A stretch of DNA of 64,000 bases from an uncultured Sinobacteraceae bacterium (GTDB taxonomy: Bacteria > Pseudomonadota > Gammaproteobacteria > Steroidobacterales > Steroidobacteraceae), in the NCBI GenBank assembly GCA_937902995.1, contig CALEKY010000142.1, positions 3,025 through 67,024 on the forward strand, read 5' to 3'. The position numbers and the translations under genes are program-made. Below the pieces are notes generated by a model. The model was given only the letters and a program-made list of their open reading frames with translations. It did no database searches and had not been told where the DNA came from. Position 1 is the stretch's first letter, and each line of letters opens with the position of its first letter. Shown one piece after another: positions 1-7,330 of this stretch.

Positions 1-1
1 T

Positions 2-1102
2 CTGGCGCGGCTCGATGCAGCGCTGCTCGTCACGGACGAGCCGTCGCCCGAGCTCTTGCGCGACGGCCTGGATGCAATTCCCTCGATGTGGGAAGGTGCG
101 TTCGCGCTCTCGAACGCCACGAGCGAGCAAATCGAAACCGGCCTATCACAGCTCGAAACGGAAACCGCGGAGACGCAGCAATATCTGTTTTGGCTTTCGG
201 CGGGACTGATCGGGCTGACGGCAGTGCTCGTCGTCGTGTTCATGTACGTGCTGATGCGCCCGATCCGCCAGATCGACAACGCCATCAGCCAGCTCGGCAA
301 GGGCACGTTCTCGAAGCCGATTGCCGTCCGCGGACCTTCGGACCTCGAAGATCTCGGGCGCCAGCTCGAATGGCTGCGCGTGCGTTTGCTCGAGCTCGCT
401 CAGGAACGAAACCGATTCCTGCGGCACATGTCGCATGAGCTCAAGACTCCGCTTGCGAACATCCGGGAAGGCACGGAGCTCCTCATGGACGGAGCCGTCG
501 GCGAGCTCGACAGCGCCCAGCGCGAGGTCACGGCCATCCTCCGGGACAACGGCATCAAATTGCAGCAGCTCATCGAAAACCTGCTTTCGTTCAGCGCCTG
601 GCAGGCGCGGCACTCGGGGCTCGAGATCAGCGAGTTCCGCTTGCGTCCGCTCATCAAGTCGGTGCTCGAGACTCACCAGCTCACGTTGCTCTCGCAGCGT
701 GTGCATTTGGATCTCAAGGTTCAGGACATCCAATTGCGCGCGGATCGGGCAAAACTCAAACTGATTCTCGACAACCTCGTATCGAATGCACTGAAGTACA
801 GCCCGCGCGGCGGAACGATCTACATCCACGCACACCAGCACCGCGATGTGCTCGTGCTCGACGTGGCCGATACCGGCCCGGGCATTCCCAAGGAAGAGCG
901 CGGCGCCATTTTCGAAGCGTTCTATTCTGGCCGCGCACCCACCGCCGGACACCTAAAAGGCACCGGCATCGGGCTTTCAGTCGTAAACGAATTCGTGCAG
1001 GCTCACGGCGGCACGATCGAGATCATCGACGGCGTATTCCCGGGCGCGCATTTCCGAATTCGGCTGCCGCTTGCGCCGAGTCTCGAAAGCGAAACCGCAT
1101 AA
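2..1102 (+). CDS. glrK: GlrK/QseE-type sensor histidine kinase (5' end cut by window)
   Basis: The reading frame is open from base 2, so the N-terminus lies outside the window. The visible part has the end of a periplasmic sensor region, one transmembrane segment (about bases 190-255), a HAMP linker, a HisKA box MSHELKTPL with the phospho-accepting His codon at 434-436, and a HATPase domain with N box (DNLVSNALKYSP), DTGPGIP and GTGIGLS. This is an inner-membrane two-component kinase. A lipoprotein gene starts 15 bases downstream and a sigma-54 response regulator follows, the glrK-qseG-glrR order known from enterobacteria. The assignment to GlrK rests mainly on this synteny. The ligand cannot be inferred. 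Confidence 0.85.
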   Translation: MARLDAALLVTDEPSPELLRDGLDAIPSMWEGAFALSNATSEQIETGLSQLETETAETQQYLFWLSAGLIGLTAVLVVVFMYVLMRPIRQIDNAISQLGKGTFSKPIAVRGPSDLEDLGRQLEWLRVRLLELAQERNRFLRHMSHELKTPLANIREGTELLMDGAVGELDSAQREVTAILRDNGIKLQQLIENLLSFSAWQARHSGLEISEFRLRPLIKSVLETHQLTLLSQRVHLDLKVQDIQLRADRAKLKLILDNLVSNALKYSPRGGTIYIHAHQHRDVLVLDVADTGPGIPKEERGAIFEAFYSGRAPTAGHLKGTGIGLSVVNEFVQAHGGTIEIIDGVFPGAHFRIRLPLAPSLESETA

Positions 1103-1117
1103 CAAGCTCCGAAGAGC

Positions 1118-1801
1118 ATGACATCCAGACCGGACACCGCACGAAAATCGATCGCACCGTACGCAGTCCTCTGCGTGCTGCCGCTGTGCGCGCTCTTGTC
1201 TGCATGCGACCTGCTGCCCCCGTTGCGTAACGAACCGACCGCGGTCGCGGTGGAAACGCCGACCGACGACGTCATCCGCAAATACCTGGAAACGATCAAC
1301 GGGCTCGCGAGCGCCGATCCTGCCCGCCAAGCCGACGTTTACTACGAAGTCGAACGCGAATACACACGGGCTCCGACCACTTCGAGCACGCTGCACTACG
1401 CCGCGGCGCTCGTCACGCCAGGTCACCCCGCATCGAAGCCGCTCGAGGGCAAGCGCTTGCTGGAAGCGCTGATGGCGACGCCGGAGCGCATGATGCCGGC
1501 CGAGCGCGTTTTGGTTGCCGTCTTACTGCACGAGACGAACGAACGGTTGAAGCTGGAAGCCGAGATACGTCGGCTGCTGGCGACACTCGACGACCGTGGC
1601 CGCTCCCAGGCAAACTCGGATAAACGCGCCCAAGCGCAAGCTGAGGAAATCGCTCGCTTGCGCCGCGCTCTCGCCGAGGCTCAGCAAAAGCTGGACGCAG
1701 TCAAGGAAATCGAGAGGACCCTCATTGAACGCAGTCCCACGCCCCCTGGCAGTCGTGACGCCAACTCAAGTGAAACGCAAGGCCCGTCTTCTAGTCGTTG
1801 A
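1118..1801 (+). CDS. QseG/YfhG-like lipoprotein
   Basis: This 227-residue protein has a type II signal peptide ending in the lipobox LLSAC, with the acylated Cys near residue 30. A polar C-terminal half rich in Ala, Glu, Arg and Gln (about residues 135-205) is probably coiled coil. The residue after Cys is Asp, which in enterobacteria favours retention in the inner membrane. It lies between the kinase and the response regulator, as qseG does in enterobacteria, where it modulates the kinase. Sequence similarity to QseG is weak by eye, so the name comes from position, lipoprotein nature and helical C-terminus. Its 3' end overlaps the start of the regulator gene. Confidence 0.7.
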   Translation: MTSRPDTARKSIAPYAVLCVLPLCALLSACDLLPPLRNEPTAVAVETPTDDVIRKYLETINGLASADPARQADVYYEVEREYTRAPTTSSTLHYAAALVTPGHPASKPLEGKRLLEALMATPERMMPAERVLVAVLLHETNERLKLEAEIRRLLATLDDRGRSQANSDKRAQAQAEEIARLRRALAEAQQKLDAVKEIERTLIERSPTPPGSRDANSSETQGPSSSR

Positions 1802-3107
1802 CGACGATCCTGGGCTGCTTCGGCTGCTCACGATCCGTCTTCGCGCTGAAAATTACGACGTCGAAGCCGTCGAGAGTGCGAGCGCGGCGCTGGCTGCACT
1901 CGCGCGCGTGCGCCCGGATCTGGTCATCACGGATCTGCGCATGGATCAGATGGACGGCATCGGTCTGCTCAAGGAGATTCAGAGCCGGGCCCCGGGACTG
2001 CGCGTGATCATTCTGACGGCACACGGCACGATCCCCGACGCCGTTCAAGCGACTCAGAGCGGCGCATTCGCCTTCCTGACGAAGCCGGTCGACAAGCAAG
2101 AGTTGCTCGATCAGGTGCAGCGGGCGCTCAAGATTTCCGGGTTCGCCGATACGGCCGAAGACTGGCGCAGCGAGATCGTCACGCGCAGCGCCCTGATGGA
2201 AGAGCGTCTCGCGCAGGCGCACATGGTGGCCGGCACCGATGCCCGCGTGATGATCACCGGCGAAAGCGGCACCGGGAAGGAGCTCCTCGCACGCGCGATT
2301 CACAAGGCCAGCCCGCGCCGCAACCGGCCCTTCGTCGCGATCAATTGCAGCGCGATGGCCGAAAACCTGCTCGAGAGCGAGTTGTTCGGCCACGTGAAAG
2401 GCGCATTCACGGGCGCCATCCGCGAGCACCGGGGCCTGTTCCAGGCAGCCGATGGCGGCACGCTCCTGCTCGATGAGATCGGCGACATGCCGATGCGCCT
2501 GCAGGTCAAGCTTTTGCGCGTCCTGCAAGAGAATCAGGTCCGTCCGGTCGGCAGCACCGAAGCCATTCCGGTCAATGTCCGCATCATCTCGGCGACACAT
2601 CGCGATCTGAAGCAGCTCATCATGAGCGGCCATTTCCGCGAGGACCTGTATTACCGGCTCAATGTCGTGCACATCGAAATGCCCTCGCTCAACAAGCGCC
2701 GCGAGGACATTCCGCTGCTCGTTTCGCATTTCCTCGAGAAGATCGCGAAGGAAACGGGACAGCAACGCCACATCTATGCGCCCGAAGCCGTTGAGCTGCT
2801 CGTCAGCGCCGACTGGCCCGGCAACGTCCGCCAGCTCGAGAACGTCGTGCGTCAGAACGTCGCGCTTGCTACCAGTCCCATCATCAGCGCCGAGCTCGTA
2901 CAGGCCGCACTTGGCAGTGCGCCCGCCCGGCTACCCTCCTTCGACGAGGCACGCGACGAATTCACGCGCAACTACCTGTCACAGATCCTGCAGATCACTG
3001 GCGGCAACGTGAGCCAAGCTGCGCGATTGGCCAAGCGAAATCGCACGGACTTCTACAAGCTGCTCGCCCGGCATTCGCTCACGCCGGAAGACTTCAAACA
3101 GCGCTGA
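1755..3107 (+). CDS. glrR: GlrR-type sigma-54-dependent response regulator
   Basis: Domains in order are a receiver (acidic DDD near residue 16, phospho-accepting Asp near residue 60 in ITDLRM), an AAA+ sigma-54 interaction domain (Walker A GESGTGKE near 169, GAFTGA loop near 216-221) and a Fis-type helix-turn-helix (GGNVSQAARLAKRNR). GAFTGA shows that it activates sigma-54 polymerase. The start is probably GTG 1755 or GTG 1770, inside the end of the lipoprotein gene. An ATG at 1596 is in frame but would add about 53 residues not usual for the family. It is about 450 residues long, normal for GlrR. A rho-independent terminator follows 32 bases after the stop. Confidence 0.87.
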   Translation: MTPTQVKRKARLLVVDDDPGLLRLLTIRLRAENYDVEAVESASAALAALARVRPDLVITDLRMDQMDGIGLLKEIQSRAPGLRVIILTAHGTIPDAVQATQSGAFAFLTKPVDKQELLDQVQRALKISGFADTAEDWRSEIVTRSALMEERLAQAHMVAGTDARVMITGESGTGKELLARAIHKASPRRNRPFVAINCSAMAENLLESELFGHVKGAFTGAIREHRGLFQAADGGTLLLDEIGDMPMRLQVKLLRVLQENQVRPVGSTEAIPVNVRIISATHRDLKQLIMSGHFREDLYYRLNVVHIEMPSLNKRREDIPLLVSHFLEKIAKETGQQRHIYAPEAVELLVSADWPGNVRQLENVVRQNVALATSPIISAELVQAALGSAPARLPSFDEARDEFTRNYLSQILQITGGNVSQAARLAKRNRTDFYKLLARHSLTPEDFKQR

Positions 3108-3139
3108 ACAGCCGAGCGTCCGAACGTCAAAAATGCGAA

Positions 3140-3170
3140 GGGCGTTGCGGGTAACCGCAACGCCCTTTTT
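3140..3170. terminator. Bidirectional rho-independent terminator
   Basis: An 11-bp perfect GC-rich stem (3140-3150 with 3155-3165) has loop GTAA and a run of five T on the plus strand. On the minus strand the stem is followed by TTCGCATTTTT. It can therefore end glrR (plus) and also the PEP-CTERM remnant read on the minus strand. Confidence 0.92.
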
Positions 3171-3191
3171 GTTTCGAGTCTCGAGCGAGTA

Positions 3192-3341
3192 TCAGGCTGC
3201 GTTGTTGCTGCGGCGACGCCGTGCGACGGCGCCCAACGCGAGCAAGCTCAATCCGAACAACGCAGTCGTTCCGGGCTCGGGCACCGAGACAGGAGCCGGC
3301 CGGAACACGATGGGGTTATTGGCGCAGGTTTGCTGCCAAGG
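3192..3341 (-). pseudogene. Orphan PEP-CTERM tail: remnant of a PEP-CTERM protein gene
   Basis: Read on the minus strand, this 150-base frame encodes 49 residues ending in a classic PEP-CTERM sorting signal: VPEPGTT, then a hydrophobic stretch (ALFGLSLLALGAVA), then RRRRSNNAA and a stop. Just before the first codon (PWQQTCANNP...) is an in-frame TAA at 3342-3344. There is no ATG and no signal peptide, so the secreted body of the protein is missing. The terminator at 3140-3170 still follows it. The likely reading is a decayed or deleted paralogue of the intact PEP-CTERM gene at 3544-4113. A frameshifted body upstream was looked for in the minus-strand sequence up to 3480 and not seen. Confidence 0.8.
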
Positions 3342-3492
3342 TTATTTTGTTCTTAACTTCAAGCACTTCCGCTCATACCAGCCGGCACCCGAAGGACGGA
3401 TTGCCAACTGACTCGACGCAGCGCAGCAGGGCTACGTCAAACGAAACAGCCGACACACACGGGCTCGCCTCTGTTTGGCAACCCCAAAAACA

Positions 3493-3519
3493 CGAAACCC
3501 CGCACGAGGCGGGGTTTCG
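3493..3519 (-). terminator. Rho-independent terminator of the PEP-CTERM gene
   Basis: An 11-bp perfect stem (3493-3503 with 3509-3519) with a 5-base loop is followed on the minus strand by GTGTTTTTGGGG. It lies 24 bases past the stop codon of the PEP-CTERM gene at 3544-4113. Confidence 0.9.
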
Positions 3520-3543
3520 TTCGAACCACGTTCGATTGCCACG

Positions 3544-4113
3544 TTAGGCCTTTTTGCGACGCGCTGCAGCCCCGAGGCCAAGCAACGCCAGACCGAACAA
3601 GCCGAGCGTCGCAGGCTCCGGGATGTTCGTCGGAGCGGTCGGGCTCGACACACCCAACTCGCGATCGCCGAAGACGGTCAACACCGAGCCCGCGAAATAG
3701 AAATCCCCGGACGTCGCCTGGATGAGGACGTTGATGAATCCATCGAGCGCCAAGGCGGCCGCATCGAAGCTAAAGATCTGAGGCAACAGCAGGCTGCTGA
3801 GACCGCTGACCGAAGTGCTGGGCGTCCAGGCGCCGCCGTCGAAACTGAAGCGCACTTCCTCGGGTTGCCACAAATCTAGATCGTCATACAGAAAAATCGA
3901 CAGCGTCGCTGAATAGATGGTATCGATACCCGGGCGGTAACCGTAGGGACCATCCGTGATGTTGTGAGTGTAGCCGTGGGTCGTCGGCGCCGAGAGCTTG
4001 AAATCGACCGGATCGTACGCGTCCGTCCAAACGAACGGAATCGCATTTGCGTTGAACGAGATGGCAGCCAGTGCAACGACGCCCAGAACCTTCTTTTGAA
4101 TCGCTTTGAACAT
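3544..4113 (-). CDS. PEP-CTERM sorting domain protein
   Basis: This 189-residue secreted protein has an N-terminal Sec signal peptide (MFKAIQKKVLGVVALAAISF, cleavage near NANA). Its body is about 130 residues, rich in aromatics and small polar residues and probably beta-rich. The C-terminus is a PEP-CTERM signal: NIPEPATLGL, hydrophobic helix, then RRKKA. Such proteins are cut and anchored or released by an exosortase; XrtA is encoded at 51773-53272. The 5' leader contains an imperfect hairpin (about 4131-4149) and a GGAG ribosome site. A sigma-54 promoter lies at 4163-4178. No enzymatic motif is visible. It is probably an extracellular matrix or floc protein exported with the EPS made here. 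Confidence 0.92.
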   Translation of the reverse strand: MFKAIQKKVLGVVALAAISFNANAIPFVWTDAYDPVDFKLSAPTTHGYTHNITDGPYGYRPGIDTIYSATLSIFLYDDLDLWQPEEVRFSFDGGAWTPSTSVSGLSSLLLPQIFSFDAAALALDGFINVLIQATSGDFYFAGSVLTVFGDRELGVSSPTAPTNIPEPATLGLFGLALLGLGAAARRKKA

Positions 4114-4162
4114 TTCCCGCTCCGTTGAGGGGCTCGAGACGAGCCCTCCTGTTCAGTACTGA

Positions 4163-4178
4163 AGCAAGCGCTGTGCCA
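4163..4178 (-). promoter_or_regulatory. Sigma-54 (-24/-12) promoter of the PEP-CTERM gene
   Basis: On the minus strand this reads TGGCACAGCGCTTGCT, against the sigma-54 consensus TGGCACG-N4-TTGCW: one mismatch, with exact GG-to-GC spacing. Transcription would start about 12 bases further along the minus strand (near 4151), leaving a leader of about 40 bases. Candidate activators in the window are PrsR (53333-54700) and GlrR (1755-3107), both with GAFTGA. PrsR is the expected one from known PEP-CTERM biology. Confidence 0.85.
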
Positions 4179-4470
4179 CAAGCACAAAATCCTTTCTAAA
4201 TCCTTGGCTTATAAGATTTTGGAGCCTCCATCGCGGCCGGGCGATCCGGCCGATTGGAAAGAAATCCGACACGCCTCGCCGCGAGGCACGGTCAACGACG
4301 TCCCAGCCAAATTCACCGAATGTGATCGTCTGCCGCGCTCGTCGCCTGCCCAATGCCGACAATTTTATCACCCGCCACCATCGCACGAACGGGCGTAGAA
4401 CAATCGAAATCCTGCCGCCAAACTTGGCGGCGTTCGCTTTCACACAAGCTTGTTACGAGGCATTTCTTTT
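4179..4470 (+). other. Intergenic region upstream of the ACP gene
   Basis: About 290 bases between the divergent PEP-CTERM gene and the ACP operon. No coding sequence with plausible composition was found. A 7-bp perfect inverted repeat (4414-4420 with 4425-4431, loop AACT) sits in the probable leader about 40 bases before the ACP start. No convincing -35/-10 pair or sigma-54 site was seen on the plus strand. Confidence 0.5.
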
Positions 4471-4728
4471 ATGTCGGACGAACTGCGCAACCAGATTCGC
4501 AGCTTTATCTTGGAAAACTATCTTTTCACCAACGACGTTGCAGCGCTCGACTTCGACGATTCGCTGCTCGGCAAGGGCATCGTCGATTCGACGGGGATGC
4601 TCGAAATCATTTTCTTCATCGAGGAGAAGCTCGGTGTAAAGGTCAAGGATGAGGAGATGATCCCCGACAACTTGGACTCGGTGAACAAGATCGCGCAGTT
4701 CGTCGAACGCCGACGCAAAGCGGCCTGA
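4471..4728 (+). CDS. Acyl carrier protein (first of two in the locus)
   Basis: An acidic 85-residue protein with the phosphopantetheine attachment motif GIVDSTGML, Ser near residue 40. The ATG at 4471 is preferred over the in-frame start at 4450 because the protein then begins at MSDELRNQ and a GAGG ribosome site lies at 4457-4460. It is followed after 5 bases by an AMP-forming ligase and then a NAD-synthase-like gene, so the ligase probably loads a carboxylic or amino acid onto this carrier. It is unlikely to be the fatty-acid-synthesis ACP, given its sequence and location. The acyl group is unknown. Confidence 0.88.
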   Translation: MSDELRNQIRSFILENYLFTNDVAALDFDDSLLGKGIVDSTGMLEIIFFIEEKLGVKVKDEEMIPDNLDSVNKIAQFVERRRKAA

Positions 4729-4733
4729 CATCG

Positions 4734-6239
4734 ATGCCGACATCGCTCGTGGACGCGTTGGCCGCGGTCGCAGACAAGCGTCCGCAGGCCACTGCCCTCG
4801 TCTGGCGCGAAACGCGCTGGACGTATGGCGACCTCGCGCGCGCGATACAAGCTTTGCGGATCCATCTTGCCGGCAGAGTCGCGCGCGGCTCGCGCGTGGC
4901 GCTGCTGCTGCGCAACTCCCCGCAATACGTGGCGCTCTACTACGCGACGCTAGCCGCCGGCTGCGTTGCGGTGCCGCTCAATGCGCAAGAACGAACTCCG
5001 GTTCTGGCAAGACAGATCCAGCACTGCGGAGCTGCCCTGCTCGCCGGGGATGCGGACCATCCTGAGTGGCCTGCGTTGACGAATGCACTCGCCGAAAGTG
5101 ACGTTCAAACGCTCGCTGTGCCGATGGGGAACGGTTCCGAAGCTCTGAGCGCCCTGCTCGACTTGTCTGCCTCAGACACTCAAGCTCAGAACGCACCGCT
5201 CGTCGCGGACGAGCTCGCGGCAATCATCTACACCTCCGGTACGACAGGCCGACCGAAGGGCGTCATGCTGAGCCACCGGAATCTGCGCTCGAATGCCGAA
5301 GCCATCATCGAGTACCTCGGCTTGAACGAGACGGATCGCGGCCTGTGCGTGTTGCCGTTTCACTTCTCGTACGGCAATTCGGTGCTGCACAGCCACCTAC
5401 TTTGCGGTGCCGAGCTCGTGCTCGAAGACAACTTCGCCTTCCCGCAAGCCACGCTCCAGAAATTGCAGGATGCCGCCATCACCGGCTTCGCGGGAGTCCC
5501 GTCCACATTCGCACTGCTGCTCGGACGTTGCCGGTTACAGGATTTCGATCTGAGCAAGTTGCGCTACATCACTCAGGCAGGTGGAGCCATGCCGCCGGCC
5601 TTGATCGAGCGGCTGCACGCGCAGGCGCCTCACGTCCGGATCTTCATCATGTACGGCCAGACGGAAGCCACAGCCCGGCTGACGTATCTGCCGCCCGACA
5701 AGCTGCATGAGAAATTGGGTTCGGTCGGCATTCCGATTCCTGGCGTGGAAATCGATGTCCGCGATGAGAGCGGCTCCGTCGCCGTCGGCAACGTCGGCGA
5801 GATCTGTGCTCGCGGCCCGAACGTGATGCTCGGCTATTGGAACGATCCGGAAGCCACCGCCGCCGTCATCAAGGACGGATGGCTGCACACCGGCGATCTC
5901 GGCTATCGCGATGAAGACGGCTACTTGTACATCAAGGGCCGCAAGGTCGAGATGATCAAAGTCGGCGCATTCCGCATCAGCCCGCAGGAAGTCGAAGAGG
6001 TCCTTGCATCGCTGGACGGCGTCGAAGAAGTGGCCGTCACCGGCATTCCCGACGAGGTGCTCGGGCAGGCTGTCAAGGCAGTCATCGTGCCCAAGCCGGG
6101 CGTGAAGCTGGAGATGATGGCCGTCAAAGCCCACTGCCGTCAGAACCTCGCTGCCTATAAGGTTCCGAAAGTCGTCGAGTTCGCCAAAGAGCTCCCGAAA
6201 ACCTCTTCGGGCAAAGTTCAGCGTTTGAAATTGGGATAA
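4734..6239 (+). CDS. AMP-forming acyl/aminoacyl ligase (adenylation enzyme)
   Basis: A 501-residue member of the ANL superfamily. The P-loop is YTSGTTGRPKGV (about residues 166-177). Further motifs are YGQTEA, the hinge region TGDLGY...KGRKVEMIKVGAFRISPQEVEE, and the C-terminal catalytic Lys in KTSSGKVQR. It adenylates a carboxylate and transfers it to a thiol. It starts 5 bases after the ACP gene, so its partner is probably that ACP rather than coenzyme A. It is distinct from the second ligase at 11841-13433. Substrate is unknown. The stop is 17 bases before the NAD-synthase-like gene, so the three genes look like one operon. Confidence 0.87.
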   Translation: MPTSLVDALAAVADKRPQATALVWRETRWTYGDLARAIQALRIHLAGRVARGSRVALLLRNSPQYVALYYATLAAGCVAVPLNAQERTPVLARQIQHCGAALLAGDADHPEWPALTNALAESDVQTLAVPMGNGSEALSALLDLSASDTQAQNAPLVADELAAIIYTSGTTGRPKGVMLSHRNLRSNAEAIIEYLGLNETDRGLCVLPFHFSYGNSVLHSHLLCGAELVLEDNFAFPQATLQKLQDAAITGFAGVPSTFALLLGRCRLQDFDLSKLRYITQAGGAMPPALIERLHAQAPHVRIFIMYGQTEATARLTYLPPDKLHEKLGSVGIPIPGVEIDVRDESGSVAVGNVGEICARGPNVMLGYWNDPEATAAVIKDGWLHTGDLGYRDEDGYLYIKGRKVEMIKVGAFRISPQEVEEVLASLDGVEEVAVTGIPDEVLGQAVKAVIVPKPGVKLEMMAVKAHCRQNLAAYKVPKVVEFAKELPKTSSGKVQRLKLG

Positions 6240-6256
6240 ACAAAAGAGATCGACAC

Positions 6257-7252
6257 ATGACACTTGGAAACGACACGGTGGATCCCCGCGTTCTGGAGAT
6301 CGATGGCGATAAGACGATCGAATCGATCTGCCAACGGATGCGCGAAATCCTGTCCGGCGAACTGTCCCGGCGCGGCTTCGTCATTGCGATGTCCGGCGGC
6401 ATCGACAGCTCCGTGTGCGCGGCGCTTGCGGTCCGCGCGCTCGGTCCGCAGCGCGTGTTCGGCCTGCTATTGCCCGAGCGCGATTCCTCAGGCTTCAGCA
6501 CCCAGCGCGGCAAGCTCCTCGCCGAGCACCTGAAGATCCAGTACGAAGTTCACGACATCGCGCCGACGCTCGAGGCGATCGGCTGCTACCGTTGGCGAGA
6601 CGAGGCGATCCGCCGCGTATTCCCCGACTACGGCGAAGGATGGAAGAACAAGATCGTGATCTCGGGTGGCATCGACGGCCAGATCAATCATTTCCAGCTC
6701 GTCGTGCAGACGCCGAGCGGCGAAGTGAAACAGGAGCGCCTGGGTCTGCGCGAGTATCTGCAGATCGTTGCGGCCACGAACTTCAAGCAGCGTATCCGCA
6801 AGACGGTCGAGTACTTCCATGCGGATCGATTGAATTACGCCGTCATCGGCACGCCGAACCGCCTCGAGTACGACCAAGGCTTCTTCGTCAAGAACGGCGA
6901 CGGCAGCGCCGACATCAAGCCGATCGCCCACTTGTACAAGTCGCAGGTGTATGCGTTGGCGCGCCACATGAAGCTGCCCGACGACATCTGCAACGCAATC
7001 CCAACGACGGACACATACAGCCTCGCGCAAGGCCAGGACGAGTTCTACTTCGCGCTGCCCTACCAGAAAATGGATCTTGCGCTCTGGGCGTACAACCACG
7101 GGCGCTCGCCGGCCGCGCTCGCGGCAGCGATCGGAATTACCGAGCAGCAAGCGGCTAACGTGTATCGCGACATCGAGGCGAAACGGCGTGCGACGCGGTA
7201 CTTGCACCTGAAGCCTGTGCTGGTCGAGCCCGTTCCGGAATTGAAGCTCTAA
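6257..7252 (+). CDS. NAD-synthase-like ATP-pyrophosphatase
   Basis: A 331-residue N-type ATP pyrophosphatase with the P-loop SGGIDSSV (about residues 46-53). Further NadE-like blocks are TNFKQRIRKTVEY, GTPNRLEY and FFVKNGDGSADIKP. Compared with ammonia-dependent NadE (about 275 residues) it has an insertion near residues 140-170 and an extended C-terminus (TDTYSLAQGQDEFYFALPYQ). NadE makes an amide by adenylating a carboxylate and adding ammonia. Third in an operon with an ACP and an AMP ligase in an EPS locus, it may amidate a carrier-bound or sugar carboxylate rather than make NAD. Housekeeping NAD synthesis cannot be excluded. A strong terminator follows the stop. Confidence 0.8.
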   Translation: MTLGNDTVDPRVLEIDGDKTIESICQRMREILSGELSRRGFVIAMSGGIDSSVCAALAVRALGPQRVFGLLLPERDSSGFSTQRGKLLAEHLKIQYEVHDIAPTLEAIGCYRWRDEAIRRVFPDYGEGWKNKIVISGGIDGQINHFQLVVQTPSGEVKQERLGLREYLQIVAATNFKQRIRKTVEYFHADRLNYAVIGTPNRLEYDQGFFVKNGDGSADIKPIAHLYKSQVYALARHMKLPDDICNAIPTTDTYSLAQGQDEFYFALPYQKMDLALWAYNHGRSPAALAAAIGITEQQAANVYRDIEAKRRATRYLHLKPVLVEPVPELKL

Positions 7253-7282
7253 GAGCTCGCCGAGACCGCGGCGGCAATACAT

Positions 7283-7317
7283 GAAGGCGAGCCGAAGGAA
7301 CGCTTCGGCTCGCCTTC
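7283..7317. terminator. Rho-independent terminator between convergent operons
   Basis: A 15-bp perfect stem (7283-7297 with 7303-7317) with loop GAACG is followed on the plus strand by TTCCTTTTG. It ends the ACP/ligase/NAD-synthase-like operon and may also end the minus-strand operon 10708-7331, although the minus-strand T tract is poor. Confidence 0.9.
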
Positions 7318-7330
7318 TTCCTTTTGAGCG

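Noticed and set aside
146..952. Long open frame antisense to the glrK kinase gene
   Set aside because: It mirrors the codon pattern of the kinase gene in GC-rich DNA, has no recognisable motif and no ribosome site.
1791..2771. Long antisense frame within glrR
   Set aside because: Shadow of the conserved AAA+ domain coding sequence; no independent evidence.
4414..4431. Inverted repeat before the ACP gene as a terminator or riboswitch
   Set aside because: Only 7 bp with a 4-base loop, no T run and no known riboswitch layout; noted only as a leader hairpin.
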